Shown here in pieces: positions 43,481 to 51,783 of a stretch of DNA of 64,000 bases; position 1 is the first letter of the stretch; every line of letters starts with the position of its first letter. The stretch is taken from assembly GCF_003550175.1 (NCBI RefSeq), contig NZ_QXDF01000001.1:62001-126000 (forward strand). The letters are read 5' to 3'. Source of the stretch: Dichotomicrobium thermohalophilum. Lineage in GTDB: Bacteria > Pseudomonadota > Alphaproteobacteria > Rhizobiales > Rhodomicrobiaceae. The notes under the pieces were generated by a model. The model saw only the letters and a program-made list of their open reading frames with translations, was not told the origin of the DNA and made no database searches. The position numbers were made by a program, and so were the translations under genes.

Positions 43481-43559
43481 GAGGCATCGCCCGTCGTCTC
43501 GGACGCTCAACCTCTACTTTAAACGCCCGACGCCGCAAAAGCGGGGCCCGGGCGACGGC

Positions 43560-44645
43560 TCAGCCCCCGCCGGATGAATCGGCGAGCGCCTGTTCCTCCG
43601 CGCTCATCTCGGCACCGAACGGCTCGAACAGCGGTGTGGACAGGTAACGCTCGCCGGTATCGGGCAACATGACCAGGATGACGCTGCCTTCCGGGGCGCC
43701 GCGCGCGATCTCCATCGCGACGGCAAAGGTCGCGCCACCTGATACGCCCGTCAATATGCCTTCCTTGGCCGCAAGTTGCCGGGCCCAGTGAACACCATCG
43801 TCGCCGCTTACCGGACGAAGCTCGTCGTAAAGCCGCTTCTGGCGCGCTTCTTCCAAAACCCAGGGAATGAAGTCGGGCGTCCAGCCCTGAATGGGATGCG
43901 GATGCCAGGCCGGGTGCGTCTCCGCCGGTGCGTGTTCCGGGCCGCGTTCCTGCGGCTCCCCGCTTGCCAGGAGCTGGGCGTTGTCTGGCTCGCATAGCAC
44001 GATGCGCGTCTCCGGGCGCTCGCGCCTTAGCACCCGGCCGACGCCGGTGACGGTCCCGCCGGTTCCAAAGCCCGTCACAAAGGTATCAAGTCGGTCGCCA
44101 GCAAAGTCCGCCATGATCTCGCGGCCGGTGGTGTGCTCATGGATGTCGGCGTTCGCCTCTGTCTCGAACTGGCGGGCGTAGAACCAGCCATTGGCATCCG
44201 CAAGCTCCTTGGCCTTGCGATACATGCCGACCGCGCGCTCGGCCGCTGGCGTGAGCACGACCTTTGCGCCGAGATAGCGCATCAGCTTGCGCCGCTCGAT
44301 GGAGAAGCTCTCCGCCATCGTCACAACCAGACGATACCCCTTCGCCGCGCAAACCATGGCAAGCCCGATGCCGGTATTCCCGCTCGTGGCCTCCACAACG
44401 GTTTGGCCAGGCTTGAGCGCGCCGGTGCGCTCGGCGTGCTCGATAATGCCCAGTGCCAGCCGATCCTTGACCGAGGCCGCCGGGTTGAAGAACTCGCATT
44501 TGACATAGAGCCGTACGCCGGCCGGCGCGAGGTGGTTGATCCGCACGCAGGGCGTATTGCCGACGGTCTCGACAATGTTCTCGTAGAGGCGGCCTTGCCC
44601 GCTCGTGGTCCGGGTGTCAGCTGTGCTGTGCGGATGGTCGGCCAT
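43560..44645 (-). CDS. cysK: Cysteine synthase family protein
   Basis: A 361-residue PLP enzyme of fold type II. The PLP lysine is K60 in FNPAASVKDRLAL, the substrate loop is TSGNTGIG (87-94), the phosphate-binding loop is GTGGTVTGVGR, and the C-terminal serine contact is in MLPDTGERYLS. The likely reaction is O-acetylserine plus sulfide to cysteine. Compared with typical CysK it is about 40 residues longer, with an insertion around GEPQERGPEHAPAETHPAW, so an S-sulfocysteine or beta-cystathionine activity is possible. AAGGAG precedes the chosen ATG. It is divergent from the iron permease gene. Confidence 0.85.
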   Translation of the reverse strand: MADHPHSTADTRTTSGQGRLYENIVETVGNTPCVRINHLAPAGVRLYVKCEFFNPAASVKDRLALGIIEHAERTGALKPGQTVVEATSGNTGIGLAMVCAAKGYRLVVTMAESFSIERRKLMRYLGAKVVLTPAAERAVGMYRKAKELADANGWFYARQFETEANADIHEHTTGREIMADFAGDRLDTFVTGFGTGGTVTGVGRVLRRERPETRIVLCEPDNAQLLASGEPQERGPEHAPAETHPAWHPHPIQGWTPDFIPWVLEEARQKRLYDELRPVSGDDGVHWARQLAAKEGILTGVSGGATFAVAMEIARGAPEGSVILVMLPDTGERYLSTPLFEPFGAEMSAEEQALADSSGGG

Positions 44646-44809
44646 GACGCGGCTCCTTTTTGTGGTGCGGATCTTTCTCGGAATAGCCCCTTGCCGACAT
44701 ACCAAATCACAGACGCCGAAGCCGCGATACCCCAAGACGTCCGGGGGGCGCGACGCGCCTTAATTAGATTGACATTTTATTCCTGACAGCGCAGGTAGGT
44801 TATCAACGA

Positions 44810-46480
44810 ATGATGACCGAAAAAGCCCTGCTCCGCCTCACATGGCTGTTCGTTCTGATCTGCATCGCGCCCATGGTTGCGGCGGCGTTGGCGGCTGTCG
44901 CGGGCGATCTCGACACATGGCGCGACGTGCTCTCCACGGTCCTGCCGGGCTATACCTACAACACGCTGCTGCTCGTCCTGATTGTCGGCGTGTCCACCGC
45001 GATCATCGGCAGCGTCACGGCCTGGCTCGTGACCGCCTATCAGTTTCCCGGTCGCCAATGGCTGGAGGTCGCGCTGGCCCTTCCGCTGGCATTTCCGGCC
45101 TACGTGCTAGCCTATGCCTACACTCAAATGCTGGACCACCCGGGGCCGGTGCAGACCTTGCTCCGCGAGATCACCGGCTGGGGGCCGCGGGAATACTGGT
45201 TCCCGGAAATCCGCAGCCTCGGCGGCGCGGCGGCGATGCTGACGATCGTTCTTTACCCCTATGTCTATCTGCTGGCGCGCGCCTCGTTCAGGCAGCAATC
45301 GGCAAATGCCTACATGGTCGCGCGCACGCTCGGCCGCAGCCCGGCGCGGGCCTTCCTGCGCGTTTCGCTACCGATGGCACGGCCGGCGATCGCGGGCGGA
45401 GCGCTGCTGGCGATCATGGAGACGATCGCGGATTTCGGCACAGTCTCATTCTTCAACGTGCAGACCTTTGCGACGGGGATCTATCAGGCCTGGTTCTCCG
45501 TTTACGACCGCGCCGCGGCGGCCCAGCTTTCGCTCTGCCTGCTGGCTTTCGCGCTGCTCGTGGCGGCGTTGGAGCGTATCTCGCGGGGCGGCGCCGGCAC
45601 GGTCGGCAACGGCACGCGCTTCGAGGCACTGGACCGCGCAAGGCTGTCGGGCTGGTCCGGATGGGGCGCGACCGCGGTGTGCCTGCTGCCGGTTCTCGGC
45701 GGCTTCGTGATCCCTCTGATAATGCTTGGAATGATGGCGGTCGACTCCGGCCAGAGCATCCTCGATCCGCGTTATCTCGGCTTTGTGTCAAACTCCGTGA
45801 CCGTGGCGGGCATCGCGGCAGCCCTGACCGTACTCGGTGCGGTGGTCATCGGGTTTCGCGCGCGCACGAAGCCCAGCCGCCTGTCCCGCTGGCTGGTCGT
45901 CGTCTCCGGCCTGGGGTATGCGGTGCCCGGCGGCGTCATTGCCGTCGGCTTGATGGTGCCGGTGGCAGCACTGGACAATGCGATCGATGCATTCATGGAA
46001 GCGCGTTTCGGCATCGACACGGGCCTGCTCATCACCGGCTCCATCTGGCTCATGGTTGCGGCCTATATGAGCCGGTTCATGGCCGCGGCGCTCAATGCCT
46101 ATGACAGCGGCATGGCGACCGTTCCGCCGAACATGGATGCGGTTGCCCGCTCCCTGGGGCATGCCTCGCCGCGGGTGCTGCGCAGCGTGCATCTTCCGCT
46201 GGCGCGCAACAGCGTACTGACGGCGCTGCTGATCGTGTTCGTCGACGTGATGAAGGAATTGCCCGCAACGCTCATCCTTCACCCGTTCAACTTCCAGACG
46301 CTGGCAGTGCAGGCGCATAGACTGGCGGCGGATGAGCGCCTTGCCGAGGCGGCAGTCCCCTCGCTCGCGCTGGTTGCCGTCGGGCTTATCCCGGTGATCC
46401 TGCTCTGCCGCACGCTCGGCAAGCAGCAGGAGGGCATGCCCTCGACGGCGCGTCAGGGCACGGCGATCAGCGCCGGCTGA
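44810..46480 (+). CDS. fbpB: Ferric iron ABC transporter permease
   Basis: A 556-residue double permease of the FbpB/SfuB type with two homologous halves of about six helices each. The coupling motifs are in ARTLGRSPARAFLRVSLPMARPAI (first half) and ARSLGHASPRVLRSVHLPLARNS (second half), the E-A-A-like loops that contact the ATPase. LIVFVDVMKELPATLIL near the C-terminus is diagnostic. It imports Fe3+ presented by the binding protein, whose gene is convergent downstream. The ATPase (fbpC) is not in the window. TTGACA at 44770 may be the -35 box of its promoter. Confidence 0.92.
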   Translation: MMTEKALLRLTWLFVLICIAPMVAAALAAVAGDLDTWRDVLSTVLPGYTYNTLLLVLIVGVSTAIIGSVTAWLVTAYQFPGRQWLEVALALPLAFPAYVLAYAYTQMLDHPGPVQTLLREITGWGPREYWFPEIRSLGGAAAMLTIVLYPYVYLLARASFRQQSANAYMVARTLGRSPARAFLRVSLPMARPAIAGGALLAIMETIADFGTVSFFNVQTFATGIYQAWFSVYDRAAAAQLSLCLLAFALLVAALERISRGGAGTVGNGTRFEALDRARLSGWSGWGATAVCLLPVLGGFVIPLIMLGMMAVDSGQSILDPRYLGFVSNSVTVAGIAAALTVLGAVVIGFRARTKPSRLSRWLVVVSGLGYAVPGGVIAVGLMVPVAALDNAIDAFMEARFGIDTGLLITGSIWLMVAAYMSRFMAAALNAYDSGMATVPPNMDAVARSLGHASPRVLRSVHLPLARNSVLTALLIVFVDVMKELPATLILHPFNFQTLAVQAHRLAADERLAEAAVPSLALVAVGLIPVILLCRTLGKQQEGMPSTARQGTAISAG

Positions 46481-46493
46481 GCGCACAAAGAAA

Positions 46494-46518
46494 GGCCGCG
46501 CCCAAAGCGGACGCGGCC
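46494..46518. terminator. Bidirectional terminator between fbpB and fbpA
   Basis: GGCCGCG and CGCGGCC form a 7-bp stem around 11 bases, flanked by A-rich and T-containing sequence, exactly between two convergent stops. Confidence 0.65.
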
Positions 46519-46543
46519 TCCCTTGGCAGAATGCGAGAGAGAC

Positions 46544-47584
46544 TTACGGCCAACCGACTTCGTTGAAGACGGCCTGCGCTTCGGGTGCGTTCTCGCCGTA
46601 GACCTCGGCACCCGTTGAGGTGTCCGGGATGAAGTAGCCAAGCTGCGCGACGCCCTGATCAAGCGGAACACCCGGAACGGCCGGGAACTCGTTGTTCTGC
46701 TTGGCAAAATGCGACTGCGCGAAATCGGAGGTCAGGAACTCCAGGAACGCCACAGCATTCTCCCGATTCGGCGCGTTTGCCGTCACGGCTGCGGCCGCCA
46801 GGTTCACATGCGCGCCGCGACCGCTCTGATTGGGCCAGACCCAGCCGATCTCGTCGGTACTGTCGGTCACGCCCTCCACGTCGCTGACCAGCGCGCGAAC
46901 ATAGTAGTAGTGGTTGGCGATGGCGATGTCGCACTCGCCGGAGACAATGCCGCGAAGCTGGTCCGTGTCGTTGCCCTGCGGCTCGCGCGCCATGTTCTCA
47001 TAAACGCCGGCGGCCCATTCCTTGGCCGTGTCGCGACCATGCGTCTCGATGATCGAGGCCATCAGCGACAGGTTGTAGATGTTCGAGGACGAACGGGAGC
47101 ACACCATGTCATCGTACTGGTCGTCAGCCAGTGCCTCATAGGTCTGGGGCGGATCCTCCACTCGGTCCTTGGCGTAGAAGATGATACGCGCGCGCTGCGA
47201 CATGCCGAACCAGTGGCCATCCGGATGACGCAGGTGCGGCGGAATCCGCTCCTTCAGCACCTCGGAATCCACCGGCGAGAGCAGGCCCGCCTCGTCCGCG
47301 CGCCAGATGCGGCCAGCGTCCACTGTCAGGAAAACGTCCGCGGGGCTGTTCTCGCCTTCGGCCTGCATTCGGGCGATCAACTCGTCGCTCTTGCCTTCGA
47401 TGCGATTGACGGTGATCCCCGTGCGCTCCTTGAACTCGTCGAAGAGCACGTCATCGGTATCGTAGTGGCGGGCCGAATAAATATTCAACTCGCCATTGGC
47501 TGCGGCCGGCGCGGGCATCCCGACCGCTACGGCCATCGCCACAAGGGCGCAACCCGCGAAGCGCCCAAAGTATTCGTGTCGCAT
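46544..47584 (-). CDS. fbpA: Periplasmic Fe3+-binding protein
   Basis: A 346-residue class of ferric binding proteins (FbpA/FutA). The signal peptide ends near APAAANG; GGAGGGAG lies before the start at 47584, which is preferred to the ATG six codons upstream. ELNIYSARHYDTDD at the mature N-terminus and the tyrosine cluster NHYYYVRAL (around residue 230) provide the phenolate ligands of Fe3+. SNIYNLSLMASIIE and EPQGNDTDQLRGIVSGECDI are family segments. It hands iron to the FbpB-type permease encoded convergently. Two Irr-like palindromes lie in its 5' region. Confidence 0.92.
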   Translation of the reverse strand: MRHEYFGRFAGCALVAMAVAVGMPAPAAANGELNIYSARHYDTDDVLFDEFKERTGITVNRIEGKSDELIARMQAEGENSPADVFLTVDAGRIWRADEAGLLSPVDSEVLKERIPPHLRHPDGHWFGMSQRARIIFYAKDRVEDPPQTYEALADDQYDDMVCSRSSSNIYNLSLMASIIETHGRDTAKEWAAGVYENMAREPQGNDTDQLRGIVSGECDIAIANHYYYVRALVSDVEGVTDSTDEIGWVWPNQSGRGAHVNLAAAAVTANAPNRENAVAFLEFLTSDFAQSHFAKQNNEFPAVPGVPLDQGVAQLGYFIPDTSTGAEVYGENAPEAQAVFNEVGWP

Positions 47585-47750
47585 TTTTCTCCCTCCAATC
47601 ATCGGGGGTCAAAGCCCCGGAATCGGATTGAACAGACGTGATATGGCGGGCGTCGCACGCGTCGGCAGCAGGGTGACCGGCCACGCCCACGGCAAATAAA
47701 AGCGGAGGAATTGATTTGAGTCAAACAAAATAAGCAATGAAAACAATAAC

Positions 47751-47765
47751 TTAGAAGCAGTCTAA
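47751..47765. promoter_or_regulatory. Irr-type iron-control box 1
   Basis: TTAGA-AGCAG-TCTAA is a perfect inverted repeat with 5-nt spacer, followed directly by two more TTCTAA half-sites. It matches the core of the iron control element bound by Irr in alphaproteobacteria (TTTAGAA-N3-TTCTAAA). It lies 167 bp before fbpA. Confidence 0.7.
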
Positions 47766-47890
47766 TTCTAATTCTAAAGTGCAGGAGTCAGGAATTTGTC
47801 TGACGTAAATGACAAAGCTCCGCTCTGATCCTGGTCGGTCAGGGTCGGTTCGGCGGGGCGCGCGTGATGGCCCGGCCCGTCAGACTGAAA

Positions 47891-47905
47891 TTAGAATAAA
47901 TCTAA
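47891..47905. promoter_or_regulatory. Irr-type iron-control box 2
   Basis: TTAGA-ATAAA-TCTAA, extended by a matching A/T on each side to 17 bp, repeats the box 1 pattern. It lies between fbpA (307 bp) and the rightward unknown gene (234 bp), so it could act on either. Confidence 0.7.
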
Positions 47906-48138
47906 TAATTATTCCGCTTGGGCAGGAAAAATCATCTCTATTAGAATTACATCAAGTCTAAATTGTCGCCATTTCGCAGAAACACAGCGATAAGACTTGA
48001 ATTCTTCTTGACCGATCTGGCGCCGCCAAATACCATACTCTCACGCTCGGGAATACGGGCGGATATCACTTGCGCCGGCTTGTGGCCTTTTCGCGCCGTA
48101 GCCGGTCAGGCAAGACAAGCAGCGCAGAAGGGTAAGCC

Positions 48139-48669
48139 ATGACGCTGGTCAAGCGCGGCATCTCCCGTCGGACCCTTTTGGTCTCGGCGAATGGGTCAAA
48201 AGGCGCGTTCCTGCGCGACCTCGACGGGCCCGAGCGGCTGACGGGCATGGGCTTCCGCTGCTGGCTGGCCGGCCAGCAGAACGGTCAAATGACCTGCTGG
48301 GAAGATGCCTGGAACCTCTATGCGCGCGAACTTGGGCCGGACGCGGCGCGGACAGTCATCCGTGACCTGTCATGCTGGGTGCGCGCGGTCAGCGGCCATG
48401 CACAGCGCGAGATCAGGCTCTGTCCGGCTGGGTGTGAGCGCTTCGCCTATGACGAGTGTCTCGCTGTGTCGATGATCGCCGCCGCCCAACACGACTGTCC
48501 GGCCATCAAGGCGTGCGCCTATGCCCTGCTGGGTGCTCAACCCATTGAAGAGGTGATCGTAAGCGCGTCGCGCTTTGCCGCGTGTCTAAGACACAACCAG
48601 GTGGTACTTGGGCCGGGGCCGATAGTCGATCCTGTCGGCGGCGCTGCGACCGACGGCGCGATCCACTGA
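48139..48669 (+). CDS. Hypothetical protein of 176 residues
   Basis: A soluble protein of unknown family. The middle part GFRCWLAGQQNGQMTCWEDA and NLYARELGPDAARTVIRDL is rich in Trp and Cys, and CPAGCERFAYDECLAVSMIA and AQHDCPAIKACAYALLG carry five further cysteines in spaced pairs, which could bind a metal or iron-sulfur centre. The sequence looks conserved and well-composed rather than random. It lies downstream of the Irr-like boxes and six bases before a LysR gene, so it may belong to the iron response. Confidence 0.7.
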   Translation: MTLVKRGISRRTLLVSANGSKGAFLRDLDGPERLTGMGFRCWLAGQQNGQMTCWEDAWNLYARELGPDAARTVIRDLSCWVRAVSGHAQREIRLCPAGCERFAYDECLAVSMIAAAQHDCPAIKACAYALLGAQPIEEVIVSASRFAACLRHNQVVLGPGPIVDPVGGAATDGAIH

Positions 48670-48675
48670 ACCGCG

Positions 48676-49593
48676 ATGCACCTGCGCGAACTCGACGCCA
48701 ACCTCATTGTCATTCTCGACGCGCTGCTTCTCGAAGCCAGCGTGACAAAGGCCGCCCAGCGGCTGGGCCGAAGCCCCTCGGCCGTCAGTCATGCGCTGGC
48801 GCGCCTGCGCGAGGTGTTTGATGACCCGCTGTTCGTGCGCGCCGGCCAGCGCCTTGTGCCGACCAGCCGCGCGACACAACTCGCGCCGACGGTGCATGTC
48901 ATCGTTTCGGGGCTCGAAGGTCTGCTCAACAACGAGCGCAATTTCGAGCCGGAAGCGCAGGAGCGCAGCTTCGTGCTGGCCTGCCGGCCCGAGCTGGAGC
49001 TGACCTTGCTGGCTGCCGTGCGAGCGGCGCTTGCCAGCGCTGCCCCGGGCATCACGCTGCATCAGCGCGAGGCTGATGGCGTGGTGGACGCGCTGCGTAC
49101 CGGCCGCATCGACCTCGCGATTGTCGACGGCGAGGCGGAGCCTAGCGCCAACGACATTTCGGCGGAGCGTCTTTACGACGAGCCTTTCGTCGCCCTCGCG
49201 CCAGAGCGGCAGAGCGCCAAGACCCTATGGCTTAATTCCGATGATTCGCCGCTTCTGTTCACCGCCGCTGGTCACGTTACGCACTTGTTCGACGGGCGCG
49301 GCCACCCGCAGCCCGCGACACTGGAGGCCGTCGCCTCACCGCTGATCGCGATTCATGCCGCGCTGGCGCGTCAGGGCATCGCGCTGGTCCCGGCAAGCGT
49401 CGCCACGCTTGCCGCGCGGCATATGGCCACGCGTTCCCTGACCACCAGTCCCGCCCTGCCATCCATTCCGCATCATTTGATCTGGCATCTGAGCAAGGAG
49501 CGGGACGCCTGCCATGCCTGGCTGCGTGATCACCTTCGCCGGTGCGCTAAGGGGGTAACGCAAACCGAACCGCCCGAACCGGTGCCGGCTTAA
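48676..49593 (+). CDS. LysR-family transcriptional regulator
   Basis: A 305-residue regulator. The N-terminal helix-turn-helix (about 3-62) reads ELDANLIVILDALLLEASVT and RLGRSPSAVSHALARLREVF, followed by DDPLFVRAGQRLVPTSRA, closest to the NodD/SyrM-like branch. The C-terminal effector domain starts near residue 90. It follows the Cys-rich unknown gene by six bases and probably shares its transcript. The target and effector are unknown. Confidence 0.88.
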   Translation: MHLRELDANLIVILDALLLEASVTKAAQRLGRSPSAVSHALARLREVFDDPLFVRAGQRLVPTSRATQLAPTVHVIVSGLEGLLNNERNFEPEAQERSFVLACRPELELTLLAAVRAALASAAPGITLHQREADGVVDALRTGRIDLAIVDGEAEPSANDISAERLYDEPFVALAPERQSAKTLWLNSDDSPLLFTAAGHVTHLFDGRGHPQPATLEAVASPLIAIHAALARQGIALVPASVATLAARHMATRSLTTSPALPSIPHHLIWHLSKERDACHAWLRDHLRRCAKGVTQTEPPEPVPA

Positions 49594-49618
49594 TGCGCCG
49601 GCCTAAGAAGCCGGCGCA
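49594..49618. terminator. Bidirectional terminator after the LysR gene
   Basis: TGCGCCGGC and GCCGGCGCA form a perfect 9-bp stem with a 7-nt loop between two convergent stop codons, followed by GGTTTG on the plus strand. Confidence 0.7.
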
Positions 49619-49625
49619 AGGTTTG

Positions 49626-50000
49626 TCAGTCGACGACCGTTTGCCCAATCTCCAGATAGACCTTGCCGACTCCGCGCGCCTCAGCCGCGTTGTGCGCCTC
49701 GGAGGACAGATGCAGCCGCTCAAGCGTCGCCGGTAAGGCAGCCATTTCCTCGTTGATCTTGGCCAGGGCAACCTCGAGCGTGTAGGTCAACTGATGGATG
49801 CGCTCCAATTCATCCACCGTCAGCTTGTCTTTGTTCAGCACTTCGGCGAGCTTCCGGTTATATTCTGAGAAATTCTTGACCGCTTCTTCAAGCGTTTCGG
49901 ACGGCTTGGCGCGGTAGTGGTCGACCTCGTCCGCCGTTGCGGGGCCTGAGACAAGCGTCAGCCCAAGCGCAGCAGCCGCAAAGATAGCTGTCAGTTTCAT
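49626..50000 (-). CDS. Small periplasmic protein, DUF6746-like
   Basis: A 124-residue exported protein starting MKLTAIFAAAALGLTLVSG, with cleavage after ATA (about residue 23). The mature part is helical: VDHYRAKPSETLEEAVKNFS, EYNRKLAEVLNKDKLTVDEL, IHQLTYTLEVALAKINEEM. This pattern corresponds to what is listed as DUF6746, small periplasmic proteins of unknown function. It is the last gene behind a PiuC-type hydroxylase and a Gly-Glu repeat protein on the same strand, within an iron-related neighbourhood. Confidence 0.7.
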   Translation of the reverse strand: MKLTAIFAAAALGLTLVSGPATADEVDHYRAKPSETLEEAVKNFSEYNRKLAEVLNKDKLTVDELERIHQLTYTLEVALAKINEEMAALPATLERLHLSSEAHNAAEARGVGKVYLEIGQTVVD

Positions 50001-50025
50001 TTTGTTTTCCTTTCCGCTTCCGAAT

Positions 50026-50685
50026 TCAGTCGTCCGCCCACATGCGCAACAAGTTCGTGCGCGCCTTGTTGAGCCTGTCGATCGTCGACGACTTGCCCTC
50101 GCGCGCAAAAAGCTCCGAGGCTGTCATTTCCAGATCGAACAGGATTTCGCGTCGCTGCGGGTCGCGCACCCAGCTTGCGACCCAGCCGACCACTGCCAGC
50201 CGCTCGCCCTGCGTTACCGGCTCGACCCGGTGCAGGGTATTCGACGGGTAGAGCACCATCTCGCCCGCCTCCAGCCGGATGGTCCGCGCCTCAAGCGGGT
50301 CGTCGATGACCAGTCCGCCGCCGGAATAGGCGTCGGACGGCGACAGGAAGAGCGTGAAGGACAGATCAGTCCGCTGGCCGTCCATGATCGCGTCGTCGAC
50401 ATGCAGGCCGTATTCCATGCCGGGGCTGTAACGCGAGACGAGCAGACGCACGAACCGGCGCGGGCGGGCCGCCGCCTTGAATAGCCGGTTCTTCGTGAGC
50501 GTCGTCTTGACCTTCTCGGTGATCGCGTCCAGGGCGGGTGAGGCAGCGGCCTGCTCGTTGTGCTTGACCGGTTTCGCGTATTTCCCCGCGGTGGCGCGGC
50601 CGTCCTGAAAATCAAGCTCACCCGCCGCCTCGCGCAAAGCCGCGACCTCATAGTGGTCGAGCACTTCTCCCAGAACGAGGAACAT
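50026..50685 (-). CDS. PKHD-type Fe(II)/2-oxoglutarate hydroxylase, PiuC/YbiX-like
   Basis: A 219-residue dioxygenase of the PiuC/YbiX family, normally induced by iron starvation next to siderophore receptors. The iron facial triad is H95 and D97 (EYGLHVDDAIM) and H152 (NTLHRVEP); R162 in QGERLAVVGW binds 2-oxoglutarate. The N-terminus (FLVLGEVLDHYEV) and AGKYAKPVKHNEQ also match. The substrate of these enzymes is not established. It starts three bases after the stop of the Gly-Glu repeat gene, so they are co-transcribed. Confidence 0.88.
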   Translation of the reverse strand: MFLVLGEVLDHYEVAALREAAGELDFQDGRATAGKYAKPVKHNEQAAASPALDAITEKVKTTLTKNRLFKAAARPRRFVRLLVSRYSPGMEYGLHVDDAIMDGQRTDLSFTLFLSPSDAYSGGGLVIDDPLEARTIRLEAGEMVLYPSNTLHRVEPVTQGERLAVVGWVASWVRDPQRREILFDLEMTASELFAREGKSSTIDRLNKARTNLLRMWADD

Positions 50686-50688
50686 CGC

Positions 50689-51573
50689 CTAGCTCAATCG
50701 CCCCGCCGCAATCTCCATGCGCGCGGCAGCACCGTAAATCTCCGATGCGTCGGGCTTGGAGATACCTTCGCCCGTGACGCCGCTGAAAACCGTTTCGGCA
50801 TTTTCGGCATATCCGAGGACCGCTTCGGCGGCTTCGGCGACTTTCTTGTCATCGCTTTCGGCCAACTCGCGCGCTTCCTGCTTGACGATTTGGAGGAAGC
50901 CCCAGGCATCCTGGTATTCCTTGGCGTTGACCATCTCGCCGCCTTTGAAAGCCACTTGATACTCGTCGGCCGCGATGCGGGTCAGCAGCGCCAGCGCCTT
51001 CAGCTGGCTCGCCGCGCCGCCCTCGGTTTCCGAACGGATAGCCTCCAGCGTAGCCGTCATCTCGTCATAGAGCGCGGCGACGTCGTCCGCCGGCTTGCCG
51101 GCCTCGGCAGCTTCGCTCATCACTTCGAGTTGCGCTTTCAGGTCAGCGTGACCCATCTTTTCCAGCGGAGCGGCGACGGCGTCGTATTTCTCGACAATCG
51201 GATGGCCAATATGCTCCACGCCCAACTCGGTTTCGCCCATCTCATAGAGCTTCAAGCCGGCATAGGCATGGCCCTGCATGAAGCCCAGGTCGGTGAGAAG
51301 CTGGATTTCGGGGTCGACGGCGGCAGCGCCTTCGCCTTCACCTTCGCCCTCACCTTCACCTTCACCGCCCTCAGACGCTGCTTCTCCTTCGCCTTCGCCC
51401 TCGGCGGACGCGACCAGAAATTCGTCCTGCGAAGCGTTCCAGTCCGCATTGTTTTCGCCGGACAGTCCTGCCGTTTGGGCGGATCCGGCGGAACCTGCGA
51501 CCGCCGTTGCGACCGCGCCGGCCATCACCCAGCGCCGCGCTCTGACAACCCGGTTCTGCTCCTTCTTGATCAT
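50689..51573 (-). CDS. Periplasmic protein with Gly-Glu repeat and His residues
   Basis: A 294-residue exported protein. GGGAGG stands five bases before the ATG; a twin-Arg-like start (RRWVMAGAVATAVAGSAG) forms the signal sequence. Residues about 53-80 are two runs of alternating Glu-Gly (EGEGEGE). The rest is helical with HAYAGLKLYEMG, VEHIGHPIVEKY and EYQVAFKGGE, suggestive of an imelysin- or iron-storage-like helical bundle, but the family is not recognised with certainty. The acidic repeat could bind metal. It leads the unit with the PiuC-type hydroxylase and the DUF6746-like protein. Confidence 0.72.
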   Translation of the reverse strand: MIKKEQNRVVRARRWVMAGAVATAVAGSAGSAQTAGLSGENNADWNASQDEFLVASAEGEGEGEAASEGGEGEGEGEGEGEGAAAVDPEIQLLTDLGFMQGHAYAGLKLYEMGETELGVEHIGHPIVEKYDAVAAPLEKMGHADLKAQLEVMSEAAEAGKPADDVAALYDEMTATLEAIRSETEGGAASQLKALALLTRIAADEYQVAFKGGEMVNAKEYQDAWGFLQIVKQEARELAESDDKKVAEAAEAVLGYAENAETVFSGVTGEGISKPDASEIYGAAARMEIAAGRLS

Positions 51574-51716
51574 GCGCGCCTCCCTCACTCACAATTCTTG
51601 ATCCTCCAGGTCAATAATCTCACTCCGTAATCAGGGCAATTGCATTGTCTGCAGCAACCAACTTCGATGAGCTGCATTTCGTCATGCTGACCGGCTTCAC
51701 ACGCACAAACGACAGA

Positions 51717-51745
51717 CGGGCGCGTCCCGCCAAGGGACGCGCCCG
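51717..51745. terminator. Strong hairpin downstream of doxX
   Basis: A perfect 12-bp stem (CGGGCGCGTCCC / GGGACGCGCCCG) with a 5-nt loop lies 39 bp after the DoxX-type gene on the minus strand. It should end that transcript before the iron-related unit. Confidence 0.75.
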
Positions 51746-51783
51746 CCAATAGCAGTCACCAGGGAGAGAGCCGCGGTCCCAGC

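Larger units (their letters stand above)
47585..48138. other. 554-bp AT-rich regulatory region
   Basis: This gap separates fbpA from an unknown gene. Its composition is strikingly AT-rich between 47700 and 47970 compared with the flanking genes. It contains the two perfect TTAGA-N5-TCTAA palindromes annotated separately, a spaced TTAGA-N11-TCTAA pair (47941-47961) and further TTCTAA half-sites (47765-47777). No gene or RNA is recognisable. Confidence 0.65.

Noticed and set aside
40504-43500. Prophage or integrative element at the tRNA
   Set aside because: No integrase, no duplicated tRNA 3' end and no phage structural or replication genes; only an IS remnant and small genes.
51330-51410. Repetitive DNA as a microsatellite or CRISPR-like array
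   Set aside because: The repeats are in-frame codons for alternating Glu and Gly within an exported protein; no spacer structure.
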